In this document: one piece after another, positions 37,448-47,362 of the stretch
Layout of the letters: each line of letters opens with the position of its first letter
Position numbering within the stretch: position 1 is the stretch's first letter
Assembly: GCF_900102495.1 (NCBI RefSeq)
Contig: NZ_FMVQ01000010.1
Span: 1 to 64,000 of the forward strand
Length of the DNA: 64,000 nt
From: Nitrosospira sp. Nl5
GTDB taxonomy: Bacteria; Pseudomonadota; Gammaproteobacteria; Burkholderiales; Nitrosomonadaceae
Direction: 5' to 3'
Notes under the pieces: model-generated
What the model was told of the DNA's origin: nothing
The model's database searches: none
What the model saw: only the letters and a program-made list of their open reading frames with translations
Position numbers and translations under genes: made by a program

Positions 37448-38233
37448 TTATACACCCGGCATCGTTTCAGGCACAAAATGACGCGCGCGCTCAACAATGA
37501 ATTCCTTCATATTACACTGATAAAGCGTTTCAAGATTGGCCCGGTTGAGCATCTCTTCCGCAGTCCCGGCAATAACGCGGCCATTATCGAACAGCATCAG
37601 AACATGATCGCAGAAGCGGCTCGCCCAGCCGACATCATGGAGCACCATCATGAGGGCGCTGCCTTGCCTGGCCAGTTCACTGAATAGCGCCATGGCGAGG
37701 AGCTGGTGACGCAGATCAAGGTGCTGCAGCGGCTCATCCAGCAAATAGCATTGAGGTGACTGGGCAAGCAACAACGCGATGCGCGCGCGCTGGCGCTCGC
37801 CGCCGGAAAGCGTGATAAGCGGACGACGGGCGAGACTGGTCAACTCCATGCGCTCAATCGCCTGCATGGCAATGTTCCGGTCTACGGCATCCTGGCCAAA
37901 CATGCTTTTGATATGAGGATATCGTCCGAGCAATACATATTCGTAAACGTTGCCCCAGAACTCGCCCGATTCTTCCTGCAACATGATGCCGAGATGGCGG
38001 CCAAGCTCCCGGCGCGACCAGGCTTGGAGCGCATTCCCTGCCACCATTACAGAAGGCGCATTCCCGTCATTGATATGGCGCAGGCCGCTCAAAGCATGGA
38101 TCAAGGTAGTCTTGCCACAACCGTTCTGCCCGAGTATGGCCCAGCATTCGCCGGGGTTGATGATCAGGCTCAAGTCGCTGCACAATATCTTGCCCGGATA
38201 TTGCAGGGTCAGGTTTCTGGTTTGTAAGATCAT
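37448..38233 (-). CDS. ABC transporter ATP-binding protein (FecE/BtuD-like)
   Basis: A 261-residue ABC ATPase with Walker A GQNGCGKTT (about 35-43), signature LSGGERQRARIALLLAQ, Walker B CYLLDEPLQHLDL and the switch His in LHDVGWASR. The overall sequence is closest in style to ATPases of iron-siderophore, haem or cobalamin importers. No permease or binding protein is adjacent: recG lies upstream and pcnB downstream. It is therefore an orphan whose partner subunits must be elsewhere. Confidence 0.88.
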   Translation of the reverse strand: MILQTRNLTLQYPGKILCSDLSLIINPGECWAILGQNGCGKTTLIHALSGLRHINDGNAPSVMVAGNALQAWSRRELGRHLGIMLQEESGEFWGNVYEYVLLGRYPHIKSMFGQDAVDRNIAMQAIERMELTSLARRPLITLSGGERQRARIALLLAQSPQCYLLDEPLQHLDLRHQLLAMALFSELARQGSALMMVLHDVGWASRFCDHVLMLFDNGRVIAGTAEEMLNRANLETLYQCNMKEFIVERARHFVPETMPGV

Positions 38234-38398
38234 CCTGAATCCGGTAGTTGCAGGAGGCTTACCACTGCGCTAAGGTCAAGTGATGCATAAAGTCCCGGTG
38301 GCCCATGGGGCTGTCAAAAATGGGTAAAAAATGAGCAGTCAACCGCCTGGTTTATTCCCCGTCAGGGCCGATTGCGGTATCGGCTGTCCTTGGGTTTT

Positions 38399-40474
38399 CT
38401 ATACCCGCAGGTATTCGCTTCCGTCCCCCAGCCAGCGTCGAAGATGATGTGTCGCGGCTTCCGGATGGTCGCGGAGTAATTCCTCGGCGACGGTACGGGC
38501 GGCATCAAGTAAACCCCCATCTCTCTCTAGATCGGCGAAGCGCAGCATGGGTACGCCGCTCTGGCGCGCGCCCAGGAATTCGCCGGGCCCGCGAAGCCGC
38601 AGGTCGTGGCGCGCGATCTCAAAACCATCGGTATGTTCGAAGATGATTTTGAGCCGCTCTTGCGCCGTTGCGGACAGGGGCTTCTGATACAGCAGTATGC
38701 ATATGCTTGCTTCCGCCCCGCGTCCTACACGGCCGCGTAGCTGGTGCAACTGTGACAGTCCCATGCGTTCAGCGTGCTCAATCACCATCAGGGAGGCATT
38801 GGGCACATCCACGCCCACCTCGATTACCGTCGTCGAAACCAGCAGTTGGATTTCACCTTGCTTGAATGATTCCATCACCGCGAATTTTTCCTGTGGTGAG
38901 AGCCGCCCGTGCACCAGCCCGATTTTCAACTCGGGAAAAGTCAGGCGCAATGTGTCATGAGTTTCCAGAGCGGTCTTGAGCTGCAAGGATTCGGATTCTT
39001 CAATCAGCGGACACACCCAGTAGGCCTGTTTTCCGTCATGGCAGGCTTCACGGATACGGCCGGTCACTTCATCACGGCGAGTATCCGCGACCAGCTTCGT
39101 CAGCACCGGCGCTCTGCCGGGGGGTAGTCCGTCTATTATCGACACATCCAGGTCGGCATAATAGCTCATGGAAAGTGTGCGCGGAATGGGTGTCGCGCTC
39201 ATCATCAACTGATGCGGCGCTGAGCCTGTTTTGGCTCCTTTCATTCTCAGGGCCAGTCGCTGATGCACGCCGAAGCGATGCTGTTCATCAATAACCGCAA
39301 GTCCCAGCCTGTCGAATTCCACCTGCTCCTGGAATAATGCGTGCGTGCCAATGGCAAGCATGGCGCTACCGTCGGCGATATTGGCGAGCATTATCTCCCG
39401 CTGCTTTTTTTTCTGATTCCCGGACAACCAGGCGATGGTAATACCCAGCGGTTCAAACAGCGGATCAAGCCAGCCGGAGAGTTTCCGGTAATGCTGTTCG
39501 GCGAGGATCTCGGTCGGGGCCATCAGCGCGGCCTGATAGTTATTCTCAATTGCCTGTAACACAGCCAATGTCGCGACAACCGTCTTGCCGCTGCCCACAT
39601 CCCCTTGCAGCAGCCGTTGCATGGGATGAGCGGCGGCCAGATCGCGGCTGATTTCGGCCCATGCTTTTTTCTGCCCGCCGGTGAGCCTGAAGGGCAGTGA
39701 TTTCAGCAGTGTTTTGGTCAGTTTGTTTTTCTTGGGCAGAATGAACGCGCTACGACTGCGGCGCTGGCGGTAATGCAAGCGCATGGAGAGCTGTTGCGCC
39801 AGTAATTCATCGAACTTGATGCGCTGCCAGGCTGGATGGGTGCGTTCCTGCAATAGTGAGGCCGAGGCATCCGGTAGCGGTTGATGTAAAAAAAATATGC
39901 TGTCCCTGAAATTTGGCAGCCGATAATGCTTCAAAAGCATGTCAGGCAGAATTTCCGGGAGATGGACGAGGTGCTTACCACTGTCCAGCGTCCGCCGGAT
40001 CAGTTTGCGTATTGTTTCCGAGGAGAGCCCCGCAGTGGTCGGATACACCGGCGTCAACGCATCGGCCAACGGTTCGCATTCACCCACAATGCGACACTTC
40101 GGATGAATCATTTCCGCGCCGAAAAAGCCCGGCCGCACTTCCCCTAACAAACGGACCCGCGTGCCGACCGAATATGCTTTCACCTGGCTGCCATAAAAAT
40201 TGAGGAACCGTATGAAGATCCTGCCACTAGAGTCTTCCACCTGGCAGACCAGTTGCCGCCGCGGACGGTACATGACTTCACTGTGGATGATGATGCCTTC
40301 AATCTGTACTGTCTTCTTTTCGGGCGCATCGTTGATGGGATAAAGATGTGTTTCATCTTCGTAGCGCAACGGCAAATGCAGCATCAGGTCGAATTCATTG
40401 GCGATGCCAAGTCTGGAGAGTTTTTCTTGTACTATCCCGCTCGCAAAAGAACTGTCACCGGTATTACACTTCAC
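38399..40474 (-). CDS. recG: ATP-dependent DNA helicase RecG
   Basis: Branch-migrating helicase acting on stalled forks and recombination intermediates. The 691 residues have the N-terminal wedge (OB) domain, motif I GDVGSGKTVVA, motif II as DEQHRFGVHQR, motif III MSATPIPRTL, and motif VI QLRGRVGRG near the C-terminal domain. Translation starts at a GTG (40474) with only a weak ribosome site. Complete and normal in length (about 690). Confidence 0.95.
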   Translation of the reverse strand: MKCNTGDSSFASGIVQEKLSRLGIANEFDLMLHLPLRYEDETHLYPINDAPEKKTVQIEGIIIHSEVMYRPRRQLVCQVEDSSGRIFIRFLNFYGSQVKAYSVGTRVRLLGEVRPGFFGAEMIHPKCRIVGECEPLADALTPVYPTTAGLSSETIRKLIRRTLDSGKHLVHLPEILPDMLLKHYRLPNFRDSIFFLHQPLPDASASLLQERTHPAWQRIKFDELLAQQLSMRLHYRQRRSRSAFILPKKNKLTKTLLKSLPFRLTGGQKKAWAEISRDLAAAHPMQRLLQGDVGSGKTVVATLAVLQAIENNYQAALMAPTEILAEQHYRKLSGWLDPLFEPLGITIAWLSGNQKKKQREIMLANIADGSAMLAIGTHALFQEQVEFDRLGLAVIDEQHRFGVHQRLALRMKGAKTGSAPHQLMMSATPIPRTLSMSYYADLDVSIIDGLPPGRAPVLTKLVADTRRDEVTGRIREACHDGKQAYWVCPLIEESESLQLKTALETHDTLRLTFPELKIGLVHGRLSPQEKFAVMESFKQGEIQLLVSTTVIEVGVDVPNASLMVIEHAERMGLSQLHQLRGRVGRGAEASICILLYQKPLSATAQERLKIIFEHTDGFEIARHDLRLRGPGEFLGARQSGVPMLRFADLERDGGLLDAARTVAEELLRDHPEAATHHLRRWLGDGSEYLRV

Positions 40475-40612
40475 CCCGTAGCCCTAAACCCGTAGTTGTA
40501 GCGAACTCACCATAAGGTGAATGTCGAATGAAAAAAAGTCCTTTCGGGTCATGCGCCCAGCTGAAAAAATGCGTGAAAAATGGGCGGAAGAAGGAAGGGT
40601 CAATCGCCAGAT

Positions 40613-40999
40613 TCAGGGTAGTACCATTACCGCGTCCATCTCCACCAACGCCCCGCGTGGAAGCGCCGCCACGCCTATCGCGGCCCGCGCCGGATACGGC
40701 GGACTGAAATAACCGGACATGATTTCATTCACCCTGTCAAAGTTTGCAAGATCTGTCAGATAGACATTCAATTTGACGATATCGCTCAAAGCACCGCCAC
40801 TCGCCGCGGCTACCGCCTTCAGATTCAAAAACACCTGCTGGATTTGTCCCTCGATACCCACCACCATCTGCATGGTAAACGGATCCAACCCGATCTGGCC
40901 GGAAAGATAGACCGTATTCCCGCCATCGACGCGTATCGCCTGAGAATAGGTGCCGATAGCCTGAGGCGCGTCGCCAGTTTGAATCGTCTGTTTTTTCAT
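40613..40999 (-). CDS. ridA: RidA/YjgF-family enamine deaminase
   Basis: Removes reactive enamine/imine intermediates made by PLP enzymes. The 128-residue protein has [14 protein letters not shown], the [12 protein letters not shown] turn, [21 protein letters not shown] containing the conserved Arg and the Glu of the active site. The ATG at 40999 has AAGGAG. It stands alone between recG and the divergent murA. Homotrimer expected from the family. Confidence 0.92.
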   Translation of the reverse strand: MKKQTIQTGDAPQAIGTYSQAIRVDGGNTVYLSGQIGLDPFTMQMVVGIEGQIQQVFLNLKAVAAASGGALSDIVKLNVYLTDLANFDRVNEIMSGYFSPPYPARAAIGVAALPRGALVEMDAVMVLP

Positions 41000-42584
<1,585 letters not shown>

Positions 42585-42646
42585 GATTATCCGGCGGCGC
42601 CTTAGGAGACAATCAGGGACAACCATTCCCTCATTAAACAGAGATC

Positions 42647-43825
42647 ATGAACGCATCTCATGACAAAACCGAGGTCGAGAAGGCGCCGACGTCCAACGTG
42701 GATGTGGTTGCGGTTGCCGTCGAAACGACCTCGGGTATTACACGTATTGCGCGAACAGGCGTGGGGGTGTGGATACTTGTATTACTTGCACTTGTCGCCG
42801 CGTTGCATCTGGCGCGCGAGCTCGTTGTTCCGTTGTTGTTTGGCATTCTCGTCAGCTATGCGCTACGCCCGGTGGTGGACTGGCTTGACCGTTGGCATAT
42901 TCCACGGGTTGTGGGAGCGGGATGCTTGCTGGCTGTTCTGGTCGGTGGCGTCTCCTGGCTGGTATTTTCGTTAAGCGGCGATGCCGCCGCAATGATCGAA
43001 AAGCTTCCCGATGCTGCGCGCAAGCTGCGTCACAGTCTGGTCACCGCGTATACCGGTAGCCCGACTGCGTTGCAGCACGTGAAGGAGGCTGCCGATGAGC
43101 TCCAGGGCGCCGCTGCTGACGCGGGTTTGAAATCAACCGGAAGCGGCACCGCTGTAATCGAAAAACCGGAGCCCATCGCTTGGTTGCGCAATTTCATGCT
43201 TGCGCAGTTTGCGTTGCTGGCGGCGTTTGCGGCGCAGGCTCCCATCGTGTTGCTGCTTACCTATTTCCTACTTGCATCTGGCACGCATTTCCGGCGTAAA
43301 CTGGTACAGTTTGTGGGGCCCTCTCTCACGCGCAAGAAGGACGCCGTGCGAATACTTGAGGAGGTGGACGCGCAGGTCCAGCGCTACCTGCTTGTGATGT
43401 TGATATCAAACACCTTGGTTGGGGTCCTTACCTGGCTCGCGTTTGAAATGCTTGGACTCGAGCACGCTGGCATATGGGGTGCAACCGCGGGGATATTGCG
43501 TTTTATTCCTTATCTGGGAACGGTGACGATTGCGCTGGCTAGCGGTGTGGCGGGATTTCTTCAGTTCGAGTCGCTTCCGCCTGCGCTGGGGGTAGCGGGT
43601 TCGTTCCTACTGATCGCAAGCGCTGTCGGGATGGTTTTCACCACATGGCTACAAGGCCGGTTTGCAGGAGTGAATCCTGCGGTTTTATTTATTGTGTTGC
43701 TTTTCTTTGCTTGGCTATGGGGCATGGCTGGACTACTGCTGGGCGCGCCATTGATCGCTATCGTCAAAGTGGTCTGTGATGGTGTTGAATCGCTCAAACG
43801 AGTCGGTGAACTGCTGGGGCGCTAG
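42647..43825 (+). CDS. AI-2E/PerM-family membrane transporter
   Basis: 392 residues of the AI-2 exporter superfamily: a hydrophilic N-terminus (1-40), two membrane spans (about 42-75 and 80-105), a soluble domain (106-185), then at least five spans in the C-terminal half with the conserved GxxxxLRFIPYLG-type region (GILRFIPYLGTVTIALASGV) and PLIAIVKVVCDG near the end. Members export diverse solutes or act as Na+/H+ antiporters; substrate not predictable. It probably shares a transcript with murA. Confidence 0.88.
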   Translation: MNASHDKTEVEKAPTSNVDVVAVAVETTSGITRIARTGVGVWILVLLALVAALHLARELVVPLLFGILVSYALRPVVDWLDRWHIPRVVGAGCLLAVLVGGVSWLVFSLSGDAAAMIEKLPDAARKLRHSLVTAYTGSPTALQHVKEAADELQGAAADAGLKSTGSGTAVIEKPEPIAWLRNFMLAQFALLAAFAAQAPIVLLLTYFLLASGTHFRRKLVQFVGPSLTRKKDAVRILEEVDAQVQRYLLVMLISNTLVGVLTWLAFEMLGLEHAGIWGATAGILRFIPYLGTVTIALASGVAGFLQFESLPPALGVAGSFLLIASAVGMVFTTWLQGRFAGVNPAVLFIVLLFFAWLWGMAGLLLGAPLIAIVKVVCDGVESLKRVGELLGR

Positions 43826-43924
43826 GCCAGAAAAAAATAATTGGGAGTTCTTTTCGTTGCACATTTTACGGTATGAGAATCAGGTATGTGCAAAAGGCGG
43901 AGCCGTCTATTTCGCTGCGCCGTT

Positions 43925-44596
43925 TCAGGAAAGCGTCATGGCCACACGAAATCCCAGATAACGCATCCGCTTTGATGTGTCAAACCAGTTGCATGCGGTA
44001 ACACGCATATCCTGCGGTCTGTGATTCCAGGAGCCGCCGCAAAACATGCGCTTTGCGCAATTGTCTTTCCAGCAGCTTTCCGTCCACTGCCAGACATTGC
44101 CCATCATATCGTACAAGCCGAAGGCATTGGGCTCGAAGCTGCCAACAGGCGCGGTTCTTCTGTTGTCCCATTCGGTGCCGCAACCATCGCAATTGGCATT
44201 CTTACGCCCGACATCGTTGCCCCAATAGTAATCGGTCGTGGTGCCGGCGCGCGTGGCGATTTTCCATTCTTCTTCACTCGGCAGACGGTAGGTTTTCCCC
44301 GTTTTGCGCGACAGCCATTGCACATAAGCTTGCGCATCATTCCAGCTCACATTGATCACTGGCCTGTTGCCGCGCCCCCAACCATTATCCGAAGGTTCGT
44401 ATCCGCCGCAGCCGCCTCCTTCAACGCACGCATTCCATTCATCAAAAGTCACAGCGAATTTACCGATGGCAAAGTTATTGCCCGGGATGGATACCAATTC
44501 AGGACAATCAGGACATGCTTTGCCCGATGCGTGTATCTCGGCAGAGGCCGTAAAGACAAAGACCAGGGCGAGTATGTATCGATAAACTGATTTCAT
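43925..44596 (-). CDS. Exported FGE/sulfatase-modifying-fold protein
   Basis: 223 residues with a signal peptide (about 1-23, cleavage after IHA) and an FGE-sulfatase fold: LVSIPGNNFAIGKFAVTFDEW, PVINVSWNDAQAYVQWLSRKTG, YRLPSEEEWKIATRAG, GLYDMMGNVWQWTE and a final GFRVAM. The copper-binding catalytic CxxxxC of real formylglycine-generating enzymes is absent; the equivalent region reads CGGSWNHRPQD. About a dozen Cys, often paired (CPDC, CDGC), suggest disulfides in the periplasm. It is more likely a structural or binding relative than an FGE. Confidence 0.85.
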   Translation of the reverse strand: MKSVYRYILALVFVFTASAEIHASGKACPDCPELVSIPGNNFAIGKFAVTFDEWNACVEGGGCGGYEPSDNGWGRGNRPVINVSWNDAQAYVQWLSRKTGKTYRLPSEEEWKIATRAGTTTDYYWGNDVGRKNANCDGCGTEWDNRRTAPVGSFEPNAFGLYDMMGNVWQWTESCWKDNCAKRMFCGGSWNHRPQDMRVTACNWFDTSKRMRYLGFRVAMTLS

Positions 44597-44838
44597 GAGT
44601 TCTATTTTGAAAAGCGGGTTAGGAAATTTTGCCGGATTATATCAATTCCTATACCAGCTACTTGCGCCAATTGTTAGGTTATACAGTGATGCAAAGGGGC
44701 GTAGCCGGCGCATACATGTTAGCCGATGCTGACCAGGTATGGGAGAGAAACTGTTTTTAGACGAGCAGGAGTTCCAGATGACTGGCCTGATAGAGCGACA
44801 AATCCGGCGCAGGTTCTAGCTGGATCACATCGCTGAGA

Positions 44839-45333
44839 CTACTTGGTCCCGATTCGCAGCACCATTTTGTCTCCTGATTGCAGCACATCCACCCTGCGCA
44901 AGAAGTTTTGTCCAAGCAGCGCCATGTCTCCAACGACGCCAACTCCTACACTGAGACCTTTCACTACGATACCTCCTGCTTCGACAGTCTGCCCCGATAC
45001 AATCTCGCCCATAATCGTACCGTTTGCGGTCGAAAAACTGGCAGGCATGCCACTCGGCAAACCGGCACTTCGCGCGATATCACGACCAATCGAAACCATG
45101 CTGGCTCCTGTATCCACCATAAAATCGACAGGATGGCCGTTGATTGAACCCCGCACATAGTAATGTCCGTCCCGCGATCTCGGGATGGTCACTTCCCCGC
45201 GGGCGAGATCCGCACTGGCCACGGCAATCGTCGGTTTCTGGCGGGCATCAAAATACAGGTAAATTGCACCGGAGATAGCAATCCAGACCGCCAGGGCAGT
45301 GATATGGCCCAGAGGAAGGCGGCTACCGGACAT
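44839..45333 (-). CDS. Membrane-anchored retropepsin-like aspartic protease
   Basis: 164 residues: one N-terminal membrane span (about 10-28), then a single retropepsin-like domain with the catalytic FMVDTGASMVSIG (Asp74), the flap-like NGHPVDF and LLGQNFLRR. It matches the TIGR02281-type clan AA proteases of proteobacteria, which need to dimerise because each carries one catalytic Asp. Active site faces the periplasm. Substrate unknown. Own promoter likely; it diverges from the FAD monooxygenase. Confidence 0.88.
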   Translation of the reverse strand: MSGSRLPLGHITALAVWIAISGAIYLYFDARQKPTIAVASADLARGEVTIPRSRDGHYYVRGSINGHPVDFMVDTGASMVSIGRDIARSAGLPSGMPASFSTANGTIMGEIVSGQTVEAGGIVVKGLSVGVGVVGDMALLGQNFLRRVDVLQSGDKMVLRIGTK

Positions 45334-45522
45334 GGAAGTGATAAGCGTGCATACTTGGTAAAATGAGTAAAAATCCTAATTTACAGAGAATTGCGTAGAA
45401 AAGCCATTGCCTTTGCAAACCGGCACAAGTCCGAGTTTGATACGATGGATTGTTAATTCCGGTTTCACAGCGTAGTCTTTGCCTGTTCCTGTTTTTCCTA
45501 CTCGTCCAGGAAGGAAATGGAA

Positions 45523-46767
45523 ATGGATACGGTGTCAGTGCGGTGTTGCATCGCCGGAGGCGGTCCGGCCGGCATGATGTTGGGGTTGCTGCTGGCTCGC
45601 GCCGGGATCGAGGTACTGGTGCTGGAAAAGCATGCAGACTTTCTGCGGGATTTCCGCGGTGACACGATTCATCCTTCGACGCTCGAAGTCATGCATGAAC
45701 TGGGGCTTCTCGAAGCGCTACTGAAATTGCCGCATCAAAAAGCGCCGCGGATTAATGCGCAGTTTGGCGAACTGGCGCTGACGGTGGCAGACTTCACTTA
45801 TCTGAAAGCCCGATGCCGCTTTATCGCTTTCATGCCGCAGTGGGATTTTCTTAACCTCCTTGCCGATCGGGCGGCACGCTATCCGACATTCCAATTGCGA
45901 ATGAATGCCGAGGTGACCGGGCTGATGGAGGAAGCTGGACGTGTCGTTGGGCTTCAGGTAGCGACTCCGGATGGGCCATTCGCCGTGCGCGCTGGTCTCA
46001 TCGTGGGAGCGGATGGCCGGCACTCCGTCGTACGCGCACGAGCGGATTTACAGGTCGAGGAATTTGGCGTGCCCATGGATGTATTGTGGTTCCGGCTCTC
46101 GCGGCGTTCGGATGACCCGGAAGATCCTGTTGGGCGTTTCGATATAGGCCGGATCTTCATCATGCTGAGCCGGGGCGATTACTGGCAGTGCGGCTTTGTG
46201 ATTCCGAAGGGGTCGGATGCGCAGATTCGCGAGCAAGGGTTGGCATCATTCCGTCATAGTCTGGCGGAGTTGGCGCCGTTTGTAGCCGACCGTGTTGGGG
46301 AACTTGGGGACTGGGAGGCGATCAAGCTTCTCTCCGTTCAGGTCGATCGGCTGCGCCAGTGGTACCGTCCGGGCCTTCTTTGTATCGGAGATGCGGCACA
46401 TGCGATGTCCCCGGTTGGGGGCGTGGGCATCAATCTGGCGATTCAGGATGCAATCGCCGCATCGAATTTACTGGCCGCGTCGTTACGCGAAGACTGCCTG
46501 CGCGTGGAGGACCTGCAGCGGGTTCAACAGCGCCGCGACTTGCCGACGCGCATGACACAGCGACTTCAACTCTTCCTTCAGAATCGCGTCATCACTCGCG
46601 TGCTGCATGGCGGCGGCTCACTCGTGCCACCACTCTTTATCCGGCGCCTGGCACGGTTTCCGTTCCTGCGCGGAATCCTTGCGCGGATCATCGGGATCGG
46701 ATTTCGTCCGGAGCATGTGAATACAGCCAGCGTATGGACTGATCAAGAAGCCGGCCGAGAGGGCTGA
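45523..46767 (+). CDS. FAD-dependent monooxygenase (aromatic hydroxylase family)
   Basis: A 414-residue flavoprotein with the dinucleotide fold CCIAGGGPAGMMLGLLLARAG (GxGxxG-type GGGPAG), VGADGRHSVVRARA (DG motif) and CIGDAAHAMSPVGGVGIN (GD motif), the three signatures of p-hydroxybenzoate hydroxylase relatives. The C-terminus has a basic, hydrophobic segment (FPFLRGILARIIGIGF). Substrate unknown; UbiH-like or polyketide-type hydroxylases are the nearest styles. I start at the second ATG (45523), which is 7 bases after AGGAAGGA; an ATG two codons earlier lies too close to that site. Confidence 0.85.
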   Translation: MDTVSVRCCIAGGGPAGMMLGLLLARAGIEVLVLEKHADFLRDFRGDTIHPSTLEVMHELGLLEALLKLPHQKAPRINAQFGELALTVADFTYLKARCRFIAFMPQWDFLNLLADRAARYPTFQLRMNAEVTGLMEEAGRVVGLQVATPDGPFAVRAGLIVGADGRHSVVRARADLQVEEFGVPMDVLWFRLSRRSDDPEDPVGRFDIGRIFIMLSRGDYWQCGFVIPKGSDAQIREQGLASFRHSLAELAPFVADRVGELGDWEAIKLLSVQVDRLRQWYRPGLLCIGDAAHAMSPVGGVGINLAIQDAIAASNLLAASLREDCLRVEDLQRVQQRRDLPTRMTQRLQLFLQNRVITRVLHGGGSLVPPLFIRRLARFPFLRGILARIIGIGFRPEHVNTASVWTDQEAGREG

Positions 46768-46805
46768 CGGAGATTTAACCTGTTCATATAATATACGAAT
46801 CCTTT

Positions 46806-46842
46806 CCGGTTTTGCTGCTCCCTCATATAAGGGGGAAACCGG
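46806..46842 (+). terminator. Possible terminator after the monooxygenase gene
   Basis: Nested inverted repeat: ccggttt (46806-46812) with aaaccgg (46836-46842), and an inner ccc/ggg pair. It lies 39 bases beyond the stop codon. No T-tract follows, so the terminator role is tentative. Confidence 0.4.
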
Positions 46843-46939
46843 CTACGATCAGGAAACACCTTCAGGCTGGGATTGATTTCGGTGTCGCCGTAAATCCGTG
46901 TGCTAGCGTACGAATCTTTTCGCGGCAATGTGTATCATT

Positions 46940-46957
46940 CAGCAATATTGATTGCTG
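46940..46957 (+). promoter_or_regulatory. Stem-loop in the leader of a small exported-protein gene
   Basis: cagcaat-attg-attgctg forms a perfect 7-bp stem with a 4-base loop. It ends 13 bases before the AGGAGG ribosome site of the next gene. It could be an operator, or an mRNA structure affecting stability or translation. Confidence 0.4.
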
Positions 46958-46981
46958 GATAAATTAAAACAGGAGGCAGCC

Positions 46982-47308
46982 ATGAAAATTACTTCCATAT
47001 TAACGGCAAAATCACTGGTGCTGGGGGGTAGCTTGATTTTCAGCATCACCAGCATGGGAGTCGTTCAGGCGAGGGAATGTGATATGCCGGATTCGATTGC
47101 TGCTGGTGATTCCGCAACCGTCAGGGACACTGACTGTGGACCCGGGGAGGGGGAAAAAAAGAAACAGCGGGCAACAAGCAGCATGAGTTCAGACAGTAAG
47201 CGGGACAATTCCCGATATAGCACCGACGGTACCGAAAGGTATACGGAAGACAATAAGAGGGACGAAGGATACAATGGTACAGGGCCCAAGCGCGAGGGCC
47301 GCTACTAG
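46982..47308 (+). CDS. Small exported protein of unknown function
   Basis: 108 residues. A signal peptide occupies 1-30 (cleavage likely after VQA). The mature part holds two Cys within a short acidic stretch (ECDMPDSIAAGD, DTDCGPGEGEKK) and then a highly polar, probably disordered tail rich in Ser, Asp, Arg, Lys, Tyr and Gly. The ATG at 46982 follows a perfect AGGAGG; an earlier in-frame ATG at 46952 lies upstream of that site and is unlikely. No family recognised. The strong ribosome site suggests high expression. Confidence 0.65.
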   Translation: MKITSILTAKSLVLGGSLIFSITSMGVVQARECDMPDSIAAGDSATVRDTDCGPGEGEKKKQRATSSMSSDSKRDNSRYSTDGTERYTEDNKRDEGYNGTGPKREGRY

Positions 47309-47362
47309 CAGAAGCCGCGGCAGACTGGACGATACAAACTTGGCCGTATCTATTCCTGAAAA

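Noticed and set aside
43925-44596. Annotation as a true formylglycine-generating enzyme
   Set aside because: The catalytic CxxxxC is missing and no sulfatase gene is in the window.
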